64,000 nt of DNA from Pandoraea commovens (GTDB lineage: Bacteria > Pseudomonadota > Gammaproteobacteria > Burkholderiales > Burkholderiaceae), in contig NZ_CABPSA010000001.1 in the NCBI RefSeq assembly GCF_902459615.1, positions 1,302,001-1,366,000 on the forward strand, given 5' to 3'. Of this stretch, positions 8,302-18,294 are shown one piece after another (position 1 is the stretch's first letter; every line of letters begins with the position of its first letter). Both the position numbers and the translations under genes were made by a program. A model generated the notes under the pieces. It had not been told where the DNA came from and searched no databases. It worked only from the letters and a program-made list of their open reading frames with translations.

Positions 8302-11040
8302 TCAGTGTGCTTGCTCCCAGTTTTCACCAACGCCGACTTCGGCGATCAACGGCACACGCAGCTTGGCCACGCCGCACATCAGTTCCGGAAGACGCTTGCG
8401 AACCTCAGCCAATTCATGATCCGGCACTTCGAGTACGAGTTCGTCGTGCACCTGCATGATCTGACGCGTCTGCAAACCGCTATCGTCCAGCCAGCGCTGC
8501 ACGGCAATCATCGATAGCTTGATGAGGTCGGCGGCGGTGCCTTGCATCGGCGCATTGATAGCCGCGCGTTCGGCACCTTGACGACGCGGGCCGTTGCCGC
8601 CATTGATGTCCGGCAACCACAGACGACGACCGAACACGGTCTCAACGTACCCCTTCGCCTTGGCGCTCTTGCGCGTCTCGTCCATGTAACGCGCCACGCC
8701 CGGATAGCGCATGAAGTAGCGATCGATGTATTGCTTGGCCGCGTCGCGCTCGATGCCGAGGTTCGCAGCCAGCCCGAACGCGCTCATGCCGTAGATCAGA
8801 CCGAAGTTGATGACCTTGGCATAGCGACGTTGCTCGGAAGACACCTCCAGCGGCGTGACGGCGAAGATTTCCGCAGCGGTCGCACGGTGAATATCCTCGC
8901 CGTTCGCAAACGCACGCAGCAGGCTTTCGTCGCCGGAGATATGCGCCATGATGCGCAGCTCGATCTGCGAGTAGTCGGCCGAGACCAGTTGACTCCCCGG
9001 CGGCGCGATGAAGGCCTCGCGAATGCGACGCCCCTCGGCCGTGCGCACCGGAATGTTCTGCAAGTTCGGATCGTTCGACGCCAGACGGCCCGTGATCGCC
9101 ACGGCCTGTGCGTAGTTCGTATGCACACGTCCCGTCGACGGATTGACCATCTTCGGCAGCTTGTCCGTGTACGTCGACTTGAGCTTGGCCAGACCGCGAT
9201 ACTCCAGCAGCACCTTCGGCAGCGGATAGTCCTCTGCGAGCTTCTGCAACACTTCTTCATCGGTCGACGGCGCACCACTGGCCGTCTTCTTGACGACCGG
9301 CAGTTGCAGTTGCGTGAAGAAGATGTCGCCGATCTGCTTGGGGGAATTCAGATTGAATTGCTGCCCGGCCAGCGCGTACGCCTCGGTTTCGAGCGTGATC
9401 AGCTTGCGCCCGATCTCGTCGCTTTGCGCCGCCAGACGTGCCGTGTCGACCAGCACACCGTTGCGCTCCATGCGCTGAAGCACGCGCGCCGTGGGCAATT
9501 CGATATCTCGATAGACGAATTCGAGCGTGGCTTCGCGGGCGACATCGGGGTATAGCGCACGATGCAGACGCAGCGTAATGTCGGCGTCCTCTGCAGCGTA
9601 CTCCGTCGCACGTTCGACGCTCACGTCGTCGAAGCCGATCTGCTTGGCACCCTTGCCACACACGTCTTCGTACTTGACCGTCGTCACGCCCAGATGGCGC
9701 GAGGCGAGACTGTCCATGTCGTGACTGCGATGCGATTCGAGCACGTACGATTCGAGCAGCGTGTCGTGCACGATGCCGCCCAGAATCACGCCGTAGTTTT
9801 CAAGCACATGTGCGTCGTACTTGAGGTTCTGCCCGACCTTCTTGTGATCGGGACTCTCGAGCCAGTGCTTCAAACGGGCGAGCACTTCGTCGCGCGGCAA
9901 TTGCTCGACTTCCCCTGGCGCACGGTGCGCCACCGGTATGTACGCTGCGCGACCCGGTTCGCAGGAGAACGACAGACCGACGAGTTGCGCCTGCATCGCG
10001 TCGAGCGACGTCGTCTCGGTATCGAACGCCGTCAACTCGGCGGCTTCGATGATCTTCAGCCACGCATCGAACCGCTCCCACGTGAGCACCGCTTCGTACT
10101 CGCGTTCGATGGTGTCGGCCACCGGTGCCGGAGCTTCCTCACCGGCTTGCGATGCCACCGTCGCTTCCGCTTCGCGCAGCAGCGTCTTGAAGCCGTGGCG
10201 CGAGAAGAAATCGCGCAGCACTTCGGCGTCTTCGGGCTGCGTTTGCAGACTCGCTTCGATGGAGGTGACCTGCGGCGTGAGATCGCAATCGAGCGCCACC
10301 GTCACGAGCTTGCGCCCCATCGGCAGCCAGTCGAGTGCACGTCGCAGATTCTCGCCGACGGCACCTTTCACTTCGGCGGCGTTGGCGACGAGGTTGTCGA
10401 GATCGCCGTATTGCGTGAGCCACTTGACGGCCGTCTTCGGCCCGCACTTCTCCACACCCGGCACGTTATCGACCGTGTCGCCCACCAGCGCGAGGTAGTC
10501 GACGATGCGCGCAGGCGGCACGCCGAATTTGGCTTCGACGGCAGCCGCGTCGAGCGTTTCGTTCGTCATCGTGTTGACGAGCGTGACGCGATCGTTCACG
10601 AGTTGCGCCAGATCCTTGTCGCCGGTCGAGACGACCACGCGCATACCCAGCTCGGCCGCCCGCTTTGCGAGCGTGCCGATGACGTCGTCGGCTTCCACGC
10701 CGTCGATCATCAACAGCGGCCAGCCCATCGCGCGCACGGCTTCGTGAATCGGTTCGATTTGCGCGCGCAGGTCTTCGGGCATCGACGGGCGATTCGCCTT
10801 GTACTCGGGATACCAGTCGTCGCGAAAAGTCTTGCCCTTTGCATCGAAAACGCAAGCGCTGTACTCTGCATGAACGTCTTTACGCATGCGGCGCAGCATA
10901 TTGACGATGCCGTGCAGCGCGCCCGTAGGTTCGCCGCTTGGGCCGCGCAGATCCGGCAGGGCGTGATAGGCTCGATACAGATAACTCGAACCATCGACCA
11001 ATAAGAGCGTCTTACCTTCCAGACTTTGCTGTTCCGACAT
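8302..11040 (-). CDS. polA: DNA polymerase I
   Basis: 912-residue enzyme for Okazaki-fragment maturation and repair synthesis. Domains in order: 5'-3' nuclease (LLLVDGSSYLYRAYHAL at the N-terminus, DDVIGTLAK, GPKTAVKWL), 3'-5' exonuclease with the catalytic FDTETTSLD present, and the polymerase with motif A (YSQIELRIMAHISGDE), the finger helix (YAKVINFGLIYGMSAFGL) and motif C (QVHDELVLEVP). Proofreading therefore looks intact. Start ATG at 11040 abuts the start of the opposite-strand gene with no space between. Confidence 0.97.
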   Translation of the reverse strand: MSEQQSLEGKTLLLVDGSSYLYRAYHALPDLRGPSGEPTGALHGIVNMLRRMRKDVHAEYSACVFDAKGKTFRDDWYPEYKANRPSMPEDLRAQIEPIHEAVRAMGWPLLMIDGVEADDVIGTLAKRAAELGMRVVVSTGDKDLAQLVNDRVTLVNTMTNETLDAAAVEAKFGVPPARIVDYLALVGDTVDNVPGVEKCGPKTAVKWLTQYGDLDNLVANAAEVKGAVGENLRRALDWLPMGRKLVTVALDCDLTPQVTSIEASLQTQPEDAEVLRDFFSRHGFKTLLREAEATVASQAGEEAPAPVADTIEREYEAVLTWERFDAWLKIIEAAELTAFDTETTSLDAMQAQLVGLSFSCEPGRAAYIPVAHRAPGEVEQLPRDEVLARLKHWLESPDHKKVGQNLKYDAHVLENYGVILGGIVHDTLLESYVLESHRSHDMDSLASRHLGVTTVKYEDVCGKGAKQIGFDDVSVERATEYAAEDADITLRLHRALYPDVAREATLEFVYRDIELPTARVLQRMERNGVLVDTARLAAQSDEIGRKLITLETEAYALAGQQFNLNSPKQIGDIFFTQLQLPVVKKTASGAPSTDEEVLQKLAEDYPLPKVLLEYRGLAKLKSTYTDKLPKMVNPSTGRVHTNYAQAVAITGRLASNDPNLQNIPVRTAEGRRIREAFIAPPGSQLVSADYSQIELRIMAHISGDESLLRAFANGEDIHRATAAEIFAVTPLEVSSEQRRYAKVINFGLIYGMSAFGLAANLGIERDAAKQYIDRYFMRYPGVARYMDETRKSAKAKGYVETVFGRRLWLPDINGGNGPRRQGAERAAINAPMQGTAADLIKLSMIAVQRWLDDSGLQTRQIMQVHDELVLEVPDHELAEVRKRLPELMCGVAKLRVPLIAEVGVGENWEQAH

Positions 11041-11775
11041 ATGACCAAGAGAAGAAAAGAGATACCGAGTCTGCGCATGCTGGCAGACCATGAGCGCGCC
11101 ACCGCCAAGAAGGCGCGCGCGTCGTGGCAGATGTTCACGATTATGGCAGAGTTCATCGAGGCGACCGAGTACCTGTCGGAGATCCGGCCGGCCGTCAGCA
11201 TCTACGGCAGCGCCCGCATCAAGCCGAAATCGCCGTTCTACAAACTGACGATGACGATTGCCCGCAAATTCTCGGACAACGGCTTCGCCGTCATCTCCGG
11301 CGGCGGCCCCGGCATCATGGAAGCGGCCAACAAGGGCGCGCACGGTGGCGCGTCACCGACCGTCGGTCTGAACATCGAACTCCCGCACGAACAGAAGGGC
11401 AATCAGTGGCAGGACATCTCGCTGCGCTTTCGCCACTTCTTTACCCGTAAGGTCACATTCGTCAAGAATTCGGACGCCTTCGTGATCATGCCCGGCGGCT
11501 TCGGCACGCTCGACGAATTGTCCGAAGTGCTCACGCTGATCCAGACGCAGAAGTCGCGTCGCGTGCCGGTGATTCTCGTGGGTTCGGAGTTCTGGAAAGG
11601 CCTGCTGGACTGGGTGCGCTCGTCGATGCTGCCGATGGGACTCATCAGCGAAAAGGATCTCGATCTCGTGCAAGTGATCGACGACCCCGACGAAATCCTC
11701 AAGGCGGTCTTCGCGTTCTACGACGGGCACATCGAACCCGAGACGGAAACCAGTGAAAAGATGTTCTACCTGTAA
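11041..11775 (+). CDS. LOG-family protein (TIGR00730 / lysine decarboxylase-like fold)
   Basis: 244-residue Rossmann-fold protein with the LOG signatures PGGFGTLDELSEVLT and SGGGPGIMEAANKGA. Members are cytokinin-riboside 5'-monophosphate phosphoribohydrolases or nucleotide 5'-monophosphate nucleosidases. The polA neighbourhood suggests a nucleotide-salvage role, which is inference. ATG at 11041 begins one base from the polA start; an alternative ATG at 11077 (MLADHERATA) would shorten the protein by 12 residues. Neither has a good SD. Confidence 0.85.
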   Translation: MTKRRKEIPSLRMLADHERATAKKARASWQMFTIMAEFIEATEYLSEIRPAVSIYGSARIKPKSPFYKLTMTIARKFSDNGFAVISGGGPGIMEAANKGAHGGASPTVGLNIELPHEQKGNQWQDISLRFRHFFTRKVTFVKNSDAFVIMPGGFGTLDELSEVLTLIQTQKSRRVPVILVGSEFWKGLLDWVRSSMLPMGLISEKDLDLVQVIDDPDEILKAVFAFYDGHIEPETETSEKMFYL

Positions 11776-11803
11776 GGGCTGAGGGCAACGTCATCAGCCA
11801 TGC

Positions 11804-11841
11804 AAAACGGCGCCGCGAGGTCATCGCGAGCGCCGTTTTTT
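11804..11841 (+). terminator. Bidirectional rho-independent terminator
   Basis: AAAACGGCG and CGCCGTTTTTT flank an inner CGCGAGG...TCGCGA stem. A and T tracts on the two sides let it serve both the LOG gene and the convergent YeeE-like gene. Confidence 0.8.
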
Positions 11842-11872
11842 GTGGCGGACGCACGTCCACCGGAGCAACGAA

Positions 11873-13105
11873 TCAGCAGCCGCTTTCGCGCGGTGTCGTC
11901 TCGACTTCCAGACCGAAGAACGGTCGCAGGCGCGTGCCGAACACGTTGCCGAAGAACGCCGCTACCAGCCACAGCCAGCCGTGCAGGCTGCCGGAGATGA
12001 TGCCGCTGAAGTACGCGCCGATGTTGCAGCCGTACGCCAGACGTGCGCCGTAGCCGAGCAGCAGACCGCCCACGATAGCCGCGATCAGCGAGCGCACGGG
12101 CACCTTCCATACCGGCGCGAACTTGCCCGCCAACGAAGCGGCCACCAATGCGCCGAGGATGATGCCCAGATCCATGACGGTCGTGACGTCCTGCGAGACC
12201 GGCGCGTTGAGTACGTTGACCTGCTTGGCCCAGTATGGCCACGAAGCGACGTCGATACCCACGGCCATGAACGCCTTCGCGCCCCACAGTGCAAATGCCG
12301 ACGTCACGCCCCACGGGCGACCGGCCAGTGCGAGCGTCGCATAATTGAGCAGCACGAGCGCGAGTGCGCCCCACACCAGCGGCCACGGACCACGCAGCAG
12401 CGCAGGCTTGCCTTTGGCGCTGCGCGTCATCGGCACACCGACGATACGGCCATGACGACGCTTCTCCGCCCACAGCGTGAACGCGCCAATCGCTGCGAAC
12501 AGCGCAAGGTTCGCGATCAGCGCGGGCCAGAGGCCCCACGTCTTCACGAGCGAGACGGGCTTGATGTGCGGCAGCGATTCCCACCACGGCAGATGCGCCG
12601 TCGCCACGACCGAGCCGACGATGAACGCCGCAAGCGTCACCAGCATGCGCGTATTGCCACCGCCAGCCGTGTACAGCGTGCCCGACGCGCAACCGCCGCC
12701 GAGCTGCATGCCGATACCGAAGATGAATGCGCCGAACGCCACCGACACGCCGACCGGCGACACGAGACCGACGACCTTGTTGCCGAAGAGCGTGCCATCG
12801 GCCAGCGCCGGGAAGAACAGCACGACACCGACCGCGAGCATCACCATCTGCGCGCGCAACCCGGCGCCACGACGATCCGAAATGAACACGCGCCAGGCCG
12901 ACGTGAAGCCAAACGCCGCGTGGTAAAGCGCGACGCCGAGCAACGCACCGACACCTGCGAGCGCAGCCTGTTTGGGTCCGACCGTCGCTTGCAGATACGT
13001 AATGCCGATGACGATGAGCACCAGCGCAATCGTCAGCGGGCGAGCATTGTAGGAAGAGGGAGAAGGCGACGCCGTTTTGACGGCGGCCGAAGCGGAAGAC
13101 GACAT
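11873..13105 (-). CDS. YeeE/YedE-family sulfur-compound transporter
   Basis: Polytopic inner-membrane protein of 410 residues with about ten membrane spans. The two pseudo-repeats each carry the conserved cysteine motif: GGGCASGTLY in the first and YGCNIGAYFSG in the second, as in TsuA, the thiosulfate importer. Start ATG 13105 (MSSSASAAVKTAS) is followed by a short soluble tail and the first membrane span. Thiosulfate uptake is inferred from the family. A TusA-like protein is encoded 9 kb away at 22.2 kb, not adjacent. Confidence 0.88.
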   Translation of the reverse strand: MSSSASAAVKTASPSPSSYNARPLTIALVLIVIGITYLQATVGPKQAALAGVGALLGVALYHAAFGFTSAWRVFISDRRGAGLRAQMVMLAVGVVLFFPALADGTLFGNKVVGLVSPVGVSVAFGAFIFGIGMQLGGGCASGTLYTAGGGNTRMLVTLAAFIVGSVVATAHLPWWESLPHIKPVSLVKTWGLWPALIANLALFAAIGAFTLWAEKRRHGRIVGVPMTRSAKGKPALLRGPWPLVWGALALVLLNYATLALAGRPWGVTSAFALWGAKAFMAVGIDVASWPYWAKQVNVLNAPVSQDVTTVMDLGIILGALVAASLAGKFAPVWKVPVRSLIAAIVGGLLLGYGARLAYGCNIGAYFSGIISGSLHGWLWLVAAFFGNVFGTRLRPFFGLEVETTPRESGC

Positions 13106-13459
13106 GACTTTCTGACTCCAGAATGCAGATGGGTGGCACCTGGCCACCCATTGAGACAACTTGCAAGGCTGCCAGAACTCGACGTCGATGCGAACGACCG
13201 TTTTGTGATTTCGTTATAACCAAAAGAAATATAGACCAACATTGCGAATCATCCGAAATCTCACATTTCGGACAGAAGCGTTGTCATGAAACGTTCATTG
13301 GTGAGGACAAAAAGGGCCGCAGGCAAGCAACCACGGTGCATTCGACGAGATTCCACAATGCGAAGTGGGGTACGTTTGATAGAATGGACAGATTGGAACC
13401 CGCTGCGCCGGCCCGGCTTGCCTCTTACGTCGCGGATGCGTTCCCGCCCTCGGAGAATA
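13106..13459. other. 354-bp divergent intergenic region
   Basis: Gap between the YeeE-like gene (minus) and the DUF2782 gene (plus). It must hold both promoters. A TGATAGAAT at about 13377-13385 is a possible -10 for the plus-strand gene. I see no RNA gene or riboswitch-like fold. Confidence 0.4.
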
Positions 13460-13831
13460 ATGATGAAAACGCGCTTTTCCCGTGCCCTGCCCCTGCTGAT
13501 CGGTGCCGGCCTGCTGTTCGCCGGCCATGTCTACGCTCAGGACGGCAAGGAAACCGCCGCACAAGCCGCCAAACGTGAAGCCGACGCCCGCGCCGCTGCC
13601 ACCAGCGTCCAGAACGTCGACGTCAATCAGGAACGCAAGCCGAGCTACTACGTCAACGACCAGGGTACGACCGTGACCGAGTACCGCGATCGCGGCAAGC
13701 CCACGGAAATCGATGTCCACTCCCGTTTCGGCACCAACTACCAGTTGACCACGCCGCCCGACAACGCGCCGCGCGCACGTGACAACACGTCGCAAAACGA
13801 CCGTCTGCCGTCCGTCGGCCTGAAGTTCTGA
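13460..13831 (+). CDS. DUF2782 family periplasmic protein
   Basis: 123-residue secreted protein with a cleavable signal peptide (KTRFSRALPLLIGAGLLFAGHVYAQ). The mature part is charged and polar with the family core YYVNDQGTTVTEYRDRGKPTEIDVHSRFG (cited here only as a region at about residues 66-96). DUF2782 genes regularly sit upstream of thrB in Burkholderiales. Function unknown. Two ATGs in a row (13460, 13463) follow GGAG. Confidence 0.85.
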   Translation: MMKTRFSRALPLLIGAGLLFAGHVYAQDGKETAAQAAKREADARAAATSVQNVDVNQERKPSYYVNDQGTTVTEYRDRGKPTEIDVHSRFGTNYQLTTPPDNAPRARDNTSQNDRLPSVGLKF

Positions 13832-13922
13832 CGTCTCTGGTAATCTGACTCATTCGCGCGCCCCGGCACTTCCGATACTTCATTTCGTTCGGCGCGCGAG
13901 CCACCTGTTTGTCTCAAACCAG

Positions 13923-13950
13923 CGGCCCGCTGCACGCGCACGGGCCGTTT
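13923..13950 (+). terminator. Hairpin between DUF2782 gene and thrB
   Basis: CGGCCCG / CGGGCCG stem with an 11-nt loop followed by TTTGT. Probably a terminator for the DUF2782 gene just ahead of thrB. Confidence 0.6.
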
Positions 13951-13978
13951 GTCTGAGTCTTATCCACTCAACGCAAGC

Positions 13979-14950
13979 ATGGCCGTTTTTACTTCCGTCT
14001 CGCCCGAGCAGCTCCAGCAGTGGCTGCAACGCTACGATTTGGGGAATGTTCTCGACTTCCGGGGCATCAGCTCGGGCATCGAGAACACCAACTACTTCCT
14101 GACGACCGAGCGCGGCGAGTTCGTGCTGACGCTGTTTGAGAAGCTCACGGCCACGCAGTTGCCGTTCTACCTGCAATTGATGGGCCATCTGGCGCATCAC
14201 GGCGTGCCCGTGCCCGATCCGATTCCGGATCGCACGGGTGAGATCCTTGGCGAGCTGAACGGCAAGCCCGCGACCATCGTCACCAAACTGTCGGGTCGCT
14301 CCGAACTGGCGCCGACGCCCGCGCATTGCGCCCATGTCGGCGCAATGCTTGCCCGCATGCATCTGGCCGGACGCGATTTCACGCTGGAACAGGCCAACCT
14401 GCGCAGCCTGCCGTGGTGGCGTGAGGCGGCTCCGGCCGTGCTGCCGTTCCTGAACGATGCCGAGCGCACGCTGCTGGAAAGCGAGATGGCGCATCAGGAG
14501 GCGTTTTTCGGCTCGGGCGACTATCGCGCGATGCAGGCCGGGCCGTGCCACTGCGATCTGTTCCGCGATAACGTACTCTTCGACAAGGCCGAAGACGGCT
14601 CGCCTCGTCTGGGCGGCTTCTTCGACTTTTACTTTGCCGGCTGCGATAAGTGGCTGTTCGATCTGGCCGTGACGGTCAACGACTGGTGCTGCGACCTCGC
14701 CACCGGTGAGCTGGACGACGCCCGTGCGCTCGCGATGCTGCGCGCGTACGAGACGGTGCGTCCGCTGACCGACATCGAGGCGTCGCACTGGCGAGACATG
14801 CTGCGAGCGGGCGCGCTGCGATTCTGGCTCTCGCGCCTGTATGATTTTCACTTGCCGCGAGCGGCCGAAATGCTCAAGCCGCACGATCCGGGGCATTTCG
14901 AACGAATCCTGCGCAAACGCATCGAAGCCGTTTCCATTCCCTGGCTGTAA
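13979..14950 (+). CDS. thrB: Homoserine kinase, APH-fold (ThrB type II)
   Basis: 323-residue kinase that phosphorylates L-homoserine on the way to threonine. It is of the choline/aminoglycoside kinase fold rather than the GHMP fold of E. coli ThrB. The Brenner-like motif [13 protein letters not shown] gives the catalytic Asp, and [22 protein letters not shown] gives the metal-binding Asp region. Start ATG 13979 matches the usual [13 protein letters not shown]-terminus. The next gene follows after 30 bp. Confidence 0.92.
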   Translation: MAVFTSVSPEQLQQWLQRYDLGNVLDFRGISSGIENTNYFLTTERGEFVLTLFEKLTATQLPFYLQLMGHLAHHGVPVPDPIPDRTGEILGELNGKPATIVTKLSGRSELAPTPAHCAHVGAMLARMHLAGRDFTLEQANLRSLPWWREAAPAVLPFLNDAERTLLESEMAHQEAFFGSGDYRAMQAGPCHCDLFRDNVLFDKAEDGSPRLGGFFDFYFAGCDKWLFDLAVTVNDWCCDLATGELDDARALAMLRAYETVRPLTDIEASHWRDMLRAGALRFWLSRLYDFHLPRAAEMLKPHDPGHFERILRKRIEAVSIPWL

Positions 14951-14980
14951 CCCGACCCCACCCGGAGTCTCTCGAACCCT

Positions 14981-15793
14981 ATGCAATTGCTTGAAGTCCC
15001 GCCGAAGAGTGGTTATTTGTGGCTGCGCCAGGGCATCTGGCTGTTCCGCAAGAATCCGCTCGCCATCATGAGCCTGCTGTTTGCCTATATGTTCGGCACG
15101 TTGGTGATCTCCTTCGTGCCGATCATCGGCGGGCCCGTTTTGCTCGTCCTGGTGCCCGGCCTGTCGGTGGGCTTCATGGCCGCTTGCCGCGACATCATCA
15201 AGAACAAGCAGGTGTTGCCGCAGGTGCTGCTCGACGGTTTTCGCGGACACGGCAAAGACATCGCCCGCCGTCTGCTGGTGCTGGGCGGGTATTACATGGC
15301 CGCAACCATCGCCGCCTACCTGATTTCGTCGCTGTTCAATGGCAGCGAACTGATCAACAACCTGCTGTTCGACGGCAACGTCAATCGCGACGAGATCATG
15401 AACGGCACCGCCGGATTGATCGCTGCCATCGCCTTCGCCATCGCGTACATCCCGGTGGCGATGTTGTTCTGGTTCGCGCCGGTGCTCGTAGCATGGCACG
15501 ACATCACGCCCGTCAAGGCCATCTTCTTCAGTTGGACAGCCTGCACGCGAAACTTCCGCGCGTTCGTCGTCTACGCGCTGTGTGTGATGCTGCTCGCGGC
15601 GGCGGCATCGATGATTCTCACGATCATCATGGCCGTGCTGGGCGTCTTCCAATACGCCATTCTTCTGGTCTCGCCGTTGTCGCTGCTGTTCGCCGCCATC
15701 ATCTACTGCTCGTTCTACGCCAGCTATCGCGGATGCTTCGGCGTGCAGGAGATCGGGGCGCTCGATCCGAACGTTTCGCCGCCGGAGGCTTGA
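14981..15793 (+). CDS. BPSS1780-like membrane protein
   Basis: 270-residue polytopic inner-membrane protein with five or six hydrophobic spans and an N-terminal amphipathic segment (SGYLWLRQGIWLFRKNP). Proteins of this type lie beside thrB throughout Burkholderiaceae. Function unknown. Cotranscription with thrB is likely from the 30-bp spacing; the pair ends in a strong terminator. Confidence 0.8.
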   Translation: MQLLEVPPKSGYLWLRQGIWLFRKNPLAIMSLLFAYMFGTLVISFVPIIGGPVLLVLVPGLSVGFMAACRDIIKNKQVLPQVLLDGFRGHGKDIARRLLVLGGYYMAATIAAYLISSLFNGSELINNLLFDGNVNRDEIMNGTAGLIAAIAFAIAYIPVAMLFWFAPVLVAWHDITPVKAIFFSWTACTRNFRAFVVYALCVMLLAAAASMILTIIMAVLGVFQYAILLVSPLSLLFAAIIYCSFYASYRGCFGVQEIGALDPNVSPPEA

Positions 15794-15825
15794 AGCAGGC
15801 ATCGGGCGACGTCGACAAAAGCAAA

Positions 15826-15849
15826 GGGCACCCGAAGGTGCCCTTTTTT
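15826..15849 (+). terminator. Bidirectional rho-independent terminator
   Basis: GGGCACC CGAA GGTGCCC followed by TTTTTTA; on the minus strand it is followed by TTTGCTTTT. It separates the convergent BPSS1780-like and uvrD genes and has the same stem as the hairpin at 4617. Confidence 0.88.
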
Positions 15850-15865
15850 ATTGCAGTGCCAACGA

Positions 15866-18184
15866 TCACTCGATCGGCTGAAGTTTCGCCACAGCCAGCG
15901 CCAGCCATTTCTCGCCATGACGGCCGAATTTCACATGCGCACGCGCTTCGTCGCCCGTGCCTTCCAGCCCGATGATCTTGCCTTCACCGAACTTGGTGTG
16001 GAACACGCCCTGTCCCAGCTTGAAGCCCGTCTCCGACGCGCGCGAGCGATCGGCCAGCGCCTTCTCAGACTTCGTTGCCGCCCATTCGTCCTTCGGCGCG
16101 CTGACTTGCGGGCGTGAGAACCAGTCGCGCCCCCAAGCCGGTTCGCTTTGACTCAGACGCGCCCCCGGCTGCGCACGCGGCGTGAGGAACTTCAGCACTT
16201 CCTCGGGGATTTCGTCGAAGAAGCGCGAGCGCACGTTGTAGCGCGTCTGACCATGCAGCATGCGGCTTTGCGTGAACGACAGGTACAGACGCTCCTTCGC
16301 GCGTGTGATCGCCACATACATCAGACGACGCTCTTCTTCGAGCCCGTCGAGTTCGAGCGCGCTATTTTCGTGCGGAAACAGCCCCTCTTCGAGACCGGTG
16401 ACGAACACCGCCGTGAATTCCAGCCCCTTGGCTGCGTGCACCGTCATCAGTTGCACAGCGTCCTGGCCGGCTTCGGCCTGGTTGTCGCCCGCTTCGAGCG
16501 ACGCGTGCGAAAGGAAGCCTGCCAGCGGAGTCATCTCCACCGGCGTATCGGCATCGACCACGCCATCGGGAGACGCCAGCACGTCGGGCGCGCCAGGCAG
16601 TGCGGGGCGCATCGCGATCAGACGCGCCGGTGCGTCCAGTCCATAGCCCTCTTCAGCGATGAAGGCCGTGGCGGCATGCACCAGTTCCTGCAAGTTCTCG
16701 ATGCGATCCTGCCCTTCCTTCTCGGTCTGATAGTGCGTAATCAGGCCGCTCGCGTCGATGACATGCGTCACCACCTCCGGCAACGTGAGCCTCTCGGTGG
16801 CATGGCGCATCTGTTCGATCATGCGCACGAACGCCAGTAGATTGGTCCCGGCCTTGCCCGTCATATAAGGTACAGCCGCATACATGGAGCAGTTGTAGAG
16901 ACGCGCCGCGTCGGCCAGTTGCTCCAGCGAACGTGCGCCAATCCCGCGCGTGGGGAAATTGACGACACGCACGAACGCCGTATCGTCGTTCGGATTTTCG
17001 ATCAGACGCAGATACGCCAGCGCGTGCTTGACTTCCTGACGCTCGAAAAAGCGCAGGCCACCGTACACGCGATAGGCGATGCCCGCGCCGACCAGCGCAT
17101 GCTCCATCACCCGCGACTGGGCGTTGCTGCGATACAGAATCGCCACGTCTTGTCGGGAAAGGCCTTGCGCGACCAGCGCCTTGATTTCCTCGACGAGCCA
17201 GCTGGCCTCTTGCAGATCGGTCGCCGCTTCATAGACGCGAATCGGCTCGCCATGGCCCGCGTCGGTGCGCAGATTCTTGCCCAGACGTCGCGCGTTGTTG
17301 GAAATCAGCGCGTTCGCGGCGTCGAGAATATTGCCGTGCGAGCGATAGTTCTGCTCCAGCTTGATCAGGTGACGAACGCGGAATTCACGCTCGAAGTCAG
17401 CCATATTACCGACGTTGGCACCACGAAACGCGTAGATACTCTGATCGTCGTCGCCCACAGCGAACACGGCGGCGTTTGTACCGGCGAGCATTTTCAGCCA
17501 CGCATACTGGAGCTTGTTGGTGTCCTGGAACTCGTCGACGAGGATATGGCGGAAGCGCGACTGGTAATGCACGCGCAGCGGCTCGTTGTGCTTGAGCAGT
17601 TCGAAGCAGCGCAGCAGCAGTTCGGCAAAATCGACCACACCCTCGCGCTGGCATTGCTCCTGGTAGCTCGCGTACAGTTCGACGAACTTCTGATTGAACG
17701 CGTCGTTGGCCTCGACTTCATGCGGCCGCAGGCCCTGTTCCTTCGCGTTGTTGATGAAATATTGCAGGTTTTTCGGCGGAAATTTCTCATCGTCGACATT
17801 CGCTGCCTTCATCATCCGCTTGATGGCGGAGAGCTGATCGGACTGGTCGAGGATCTGGAAGCTCTGCGGCAGCCCAGCGTCGCGAAAATGCGCGCGCAGC
17901 ATGCGGTTGCACAGCCCGTGGAAGGTGCCGATCCACATCGCACGCGTGCTGATCGGCAGCATCGCGCCAAGCCGGGCCTGCATTTCCTTGGCGGCCTTAT
18001 TGGTAAAGGTCACCGCCAAAATGCCCGCCGGGCCGACGTGTCCCTGCTGGATTAGCCAGGCGATACGGGTCGTGAGCACGCGCGTCTTGCCGGAACCCGC
18101 GCCCGCGAGAATGAGGGCAGGCTCGTCGGGAAGCGTGACGGCGGCCAGTTGTTCGGGGTTCAGATTGGCGAGCAGATCGGGCAT
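15866..18184 (-). CDS. uvrD: UvrD/Rep-type DNA helicase II
   Basis: 772-residue superfamily 1A 3'-5' helicase for nucleotide-excision and mismatch repair. Walker A is LAGAGSGKTRVLTTR near residue 27, Walker B region is ILVDEFQDTN, motif III GDDDQSIYAFRGA, motif VI VAITRAKERLYLSF, and the C-terminus carries the Tudor-like segment GVFHTKFGEGKIIGLEG that in UvrD binds RNA polymerase. Start ATG 18184 matches MPDLLANLNPEQLAAV. It is transcribed divergently from valS. Confidence 0.95.
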   Translation of the reverse strand: MPDLLANLNPEQLAAVTLPDEPALILAGAGSGKTRVLTTRIAWLIQQGHVGPAGILAVTFTNKAAKEMQARLGAMLPISTRAMWIGTFHGLCNRMLRAHFRDAGLPQSFQILDQSDQLSAIKRMMKAANVDDEKFPPKNLQYFINNAKEQGLRPHEVEANDAFNQKFVELYASYQEQCQREGVVDFAELLLRCFELLKHNEPLRVHYQSRFRHILVDEFQDTNKLQYAWLKMLAGTNAAVFAVGDDDQSIYAFRGANVGNMADFEREFRVRHLIKLEQNYRSHGNILDAANALISNNARRLGKNLRTDAGHGEPIRVYEAATDLQEASWLVEEIKALVAQGLSRQDVAILYRSNAQSRVMEHALVGAGIAYRVYGGLRFFERQEVKHALAYLRLIENPNDDTAFVRVVNFPTRGIGARSLEQLADAARLYNCSMYAAVPYMTGKAGTNLLAFVRMIEQMRHATERLTLPEVVTHVIDASGLITHYQTEKEGQDRIENLQELVHAATAFIAEEGYGLDAPARLIAMRPALPGAPDVLASPDGVVDADTPVEMTPLAGFLSHASLEAGDNQAEAGQDAVQLMTVHAAKGLEFTAVFVTGLEEGLFPHENSALELDGLEEERRLMYVAITRAKERLYLSFTQSRMLHGQTRYNVRSRFFDEIPEEVLKFLTPRAQPGARLSQSEPAWGRDWFSRPQVSAPKDEWAATKSEKALADRSRASETGFKLGQGVFHTKFGEGKIIGLEGTGDEARAHVKFGRHGEKWLALAVAKLQPIE

Positions 18185-18294
18185 GTCGGGGAGGAATTTC
18201 GAGTGAAGCCCGATTATAAATCCTGCTGCGGCGCGGAAACGCCACCGAATCTTTTATAATTCAAGGTTTCACGCATTACACGGTCCATCAATCC
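18185..18294. promoter_or_regulatory. Divergent uvrD / valS promoter region
   Basis: Contains TATAAT on the minus strand (18213-18218, toward uvrD) and TATAAT on the plus strand (18255-18260, toward valS). The valS -10 box is 35 bp before its ATG. No T-box or other leader fold is visible in the short valS leader. Confidence 0.55.
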
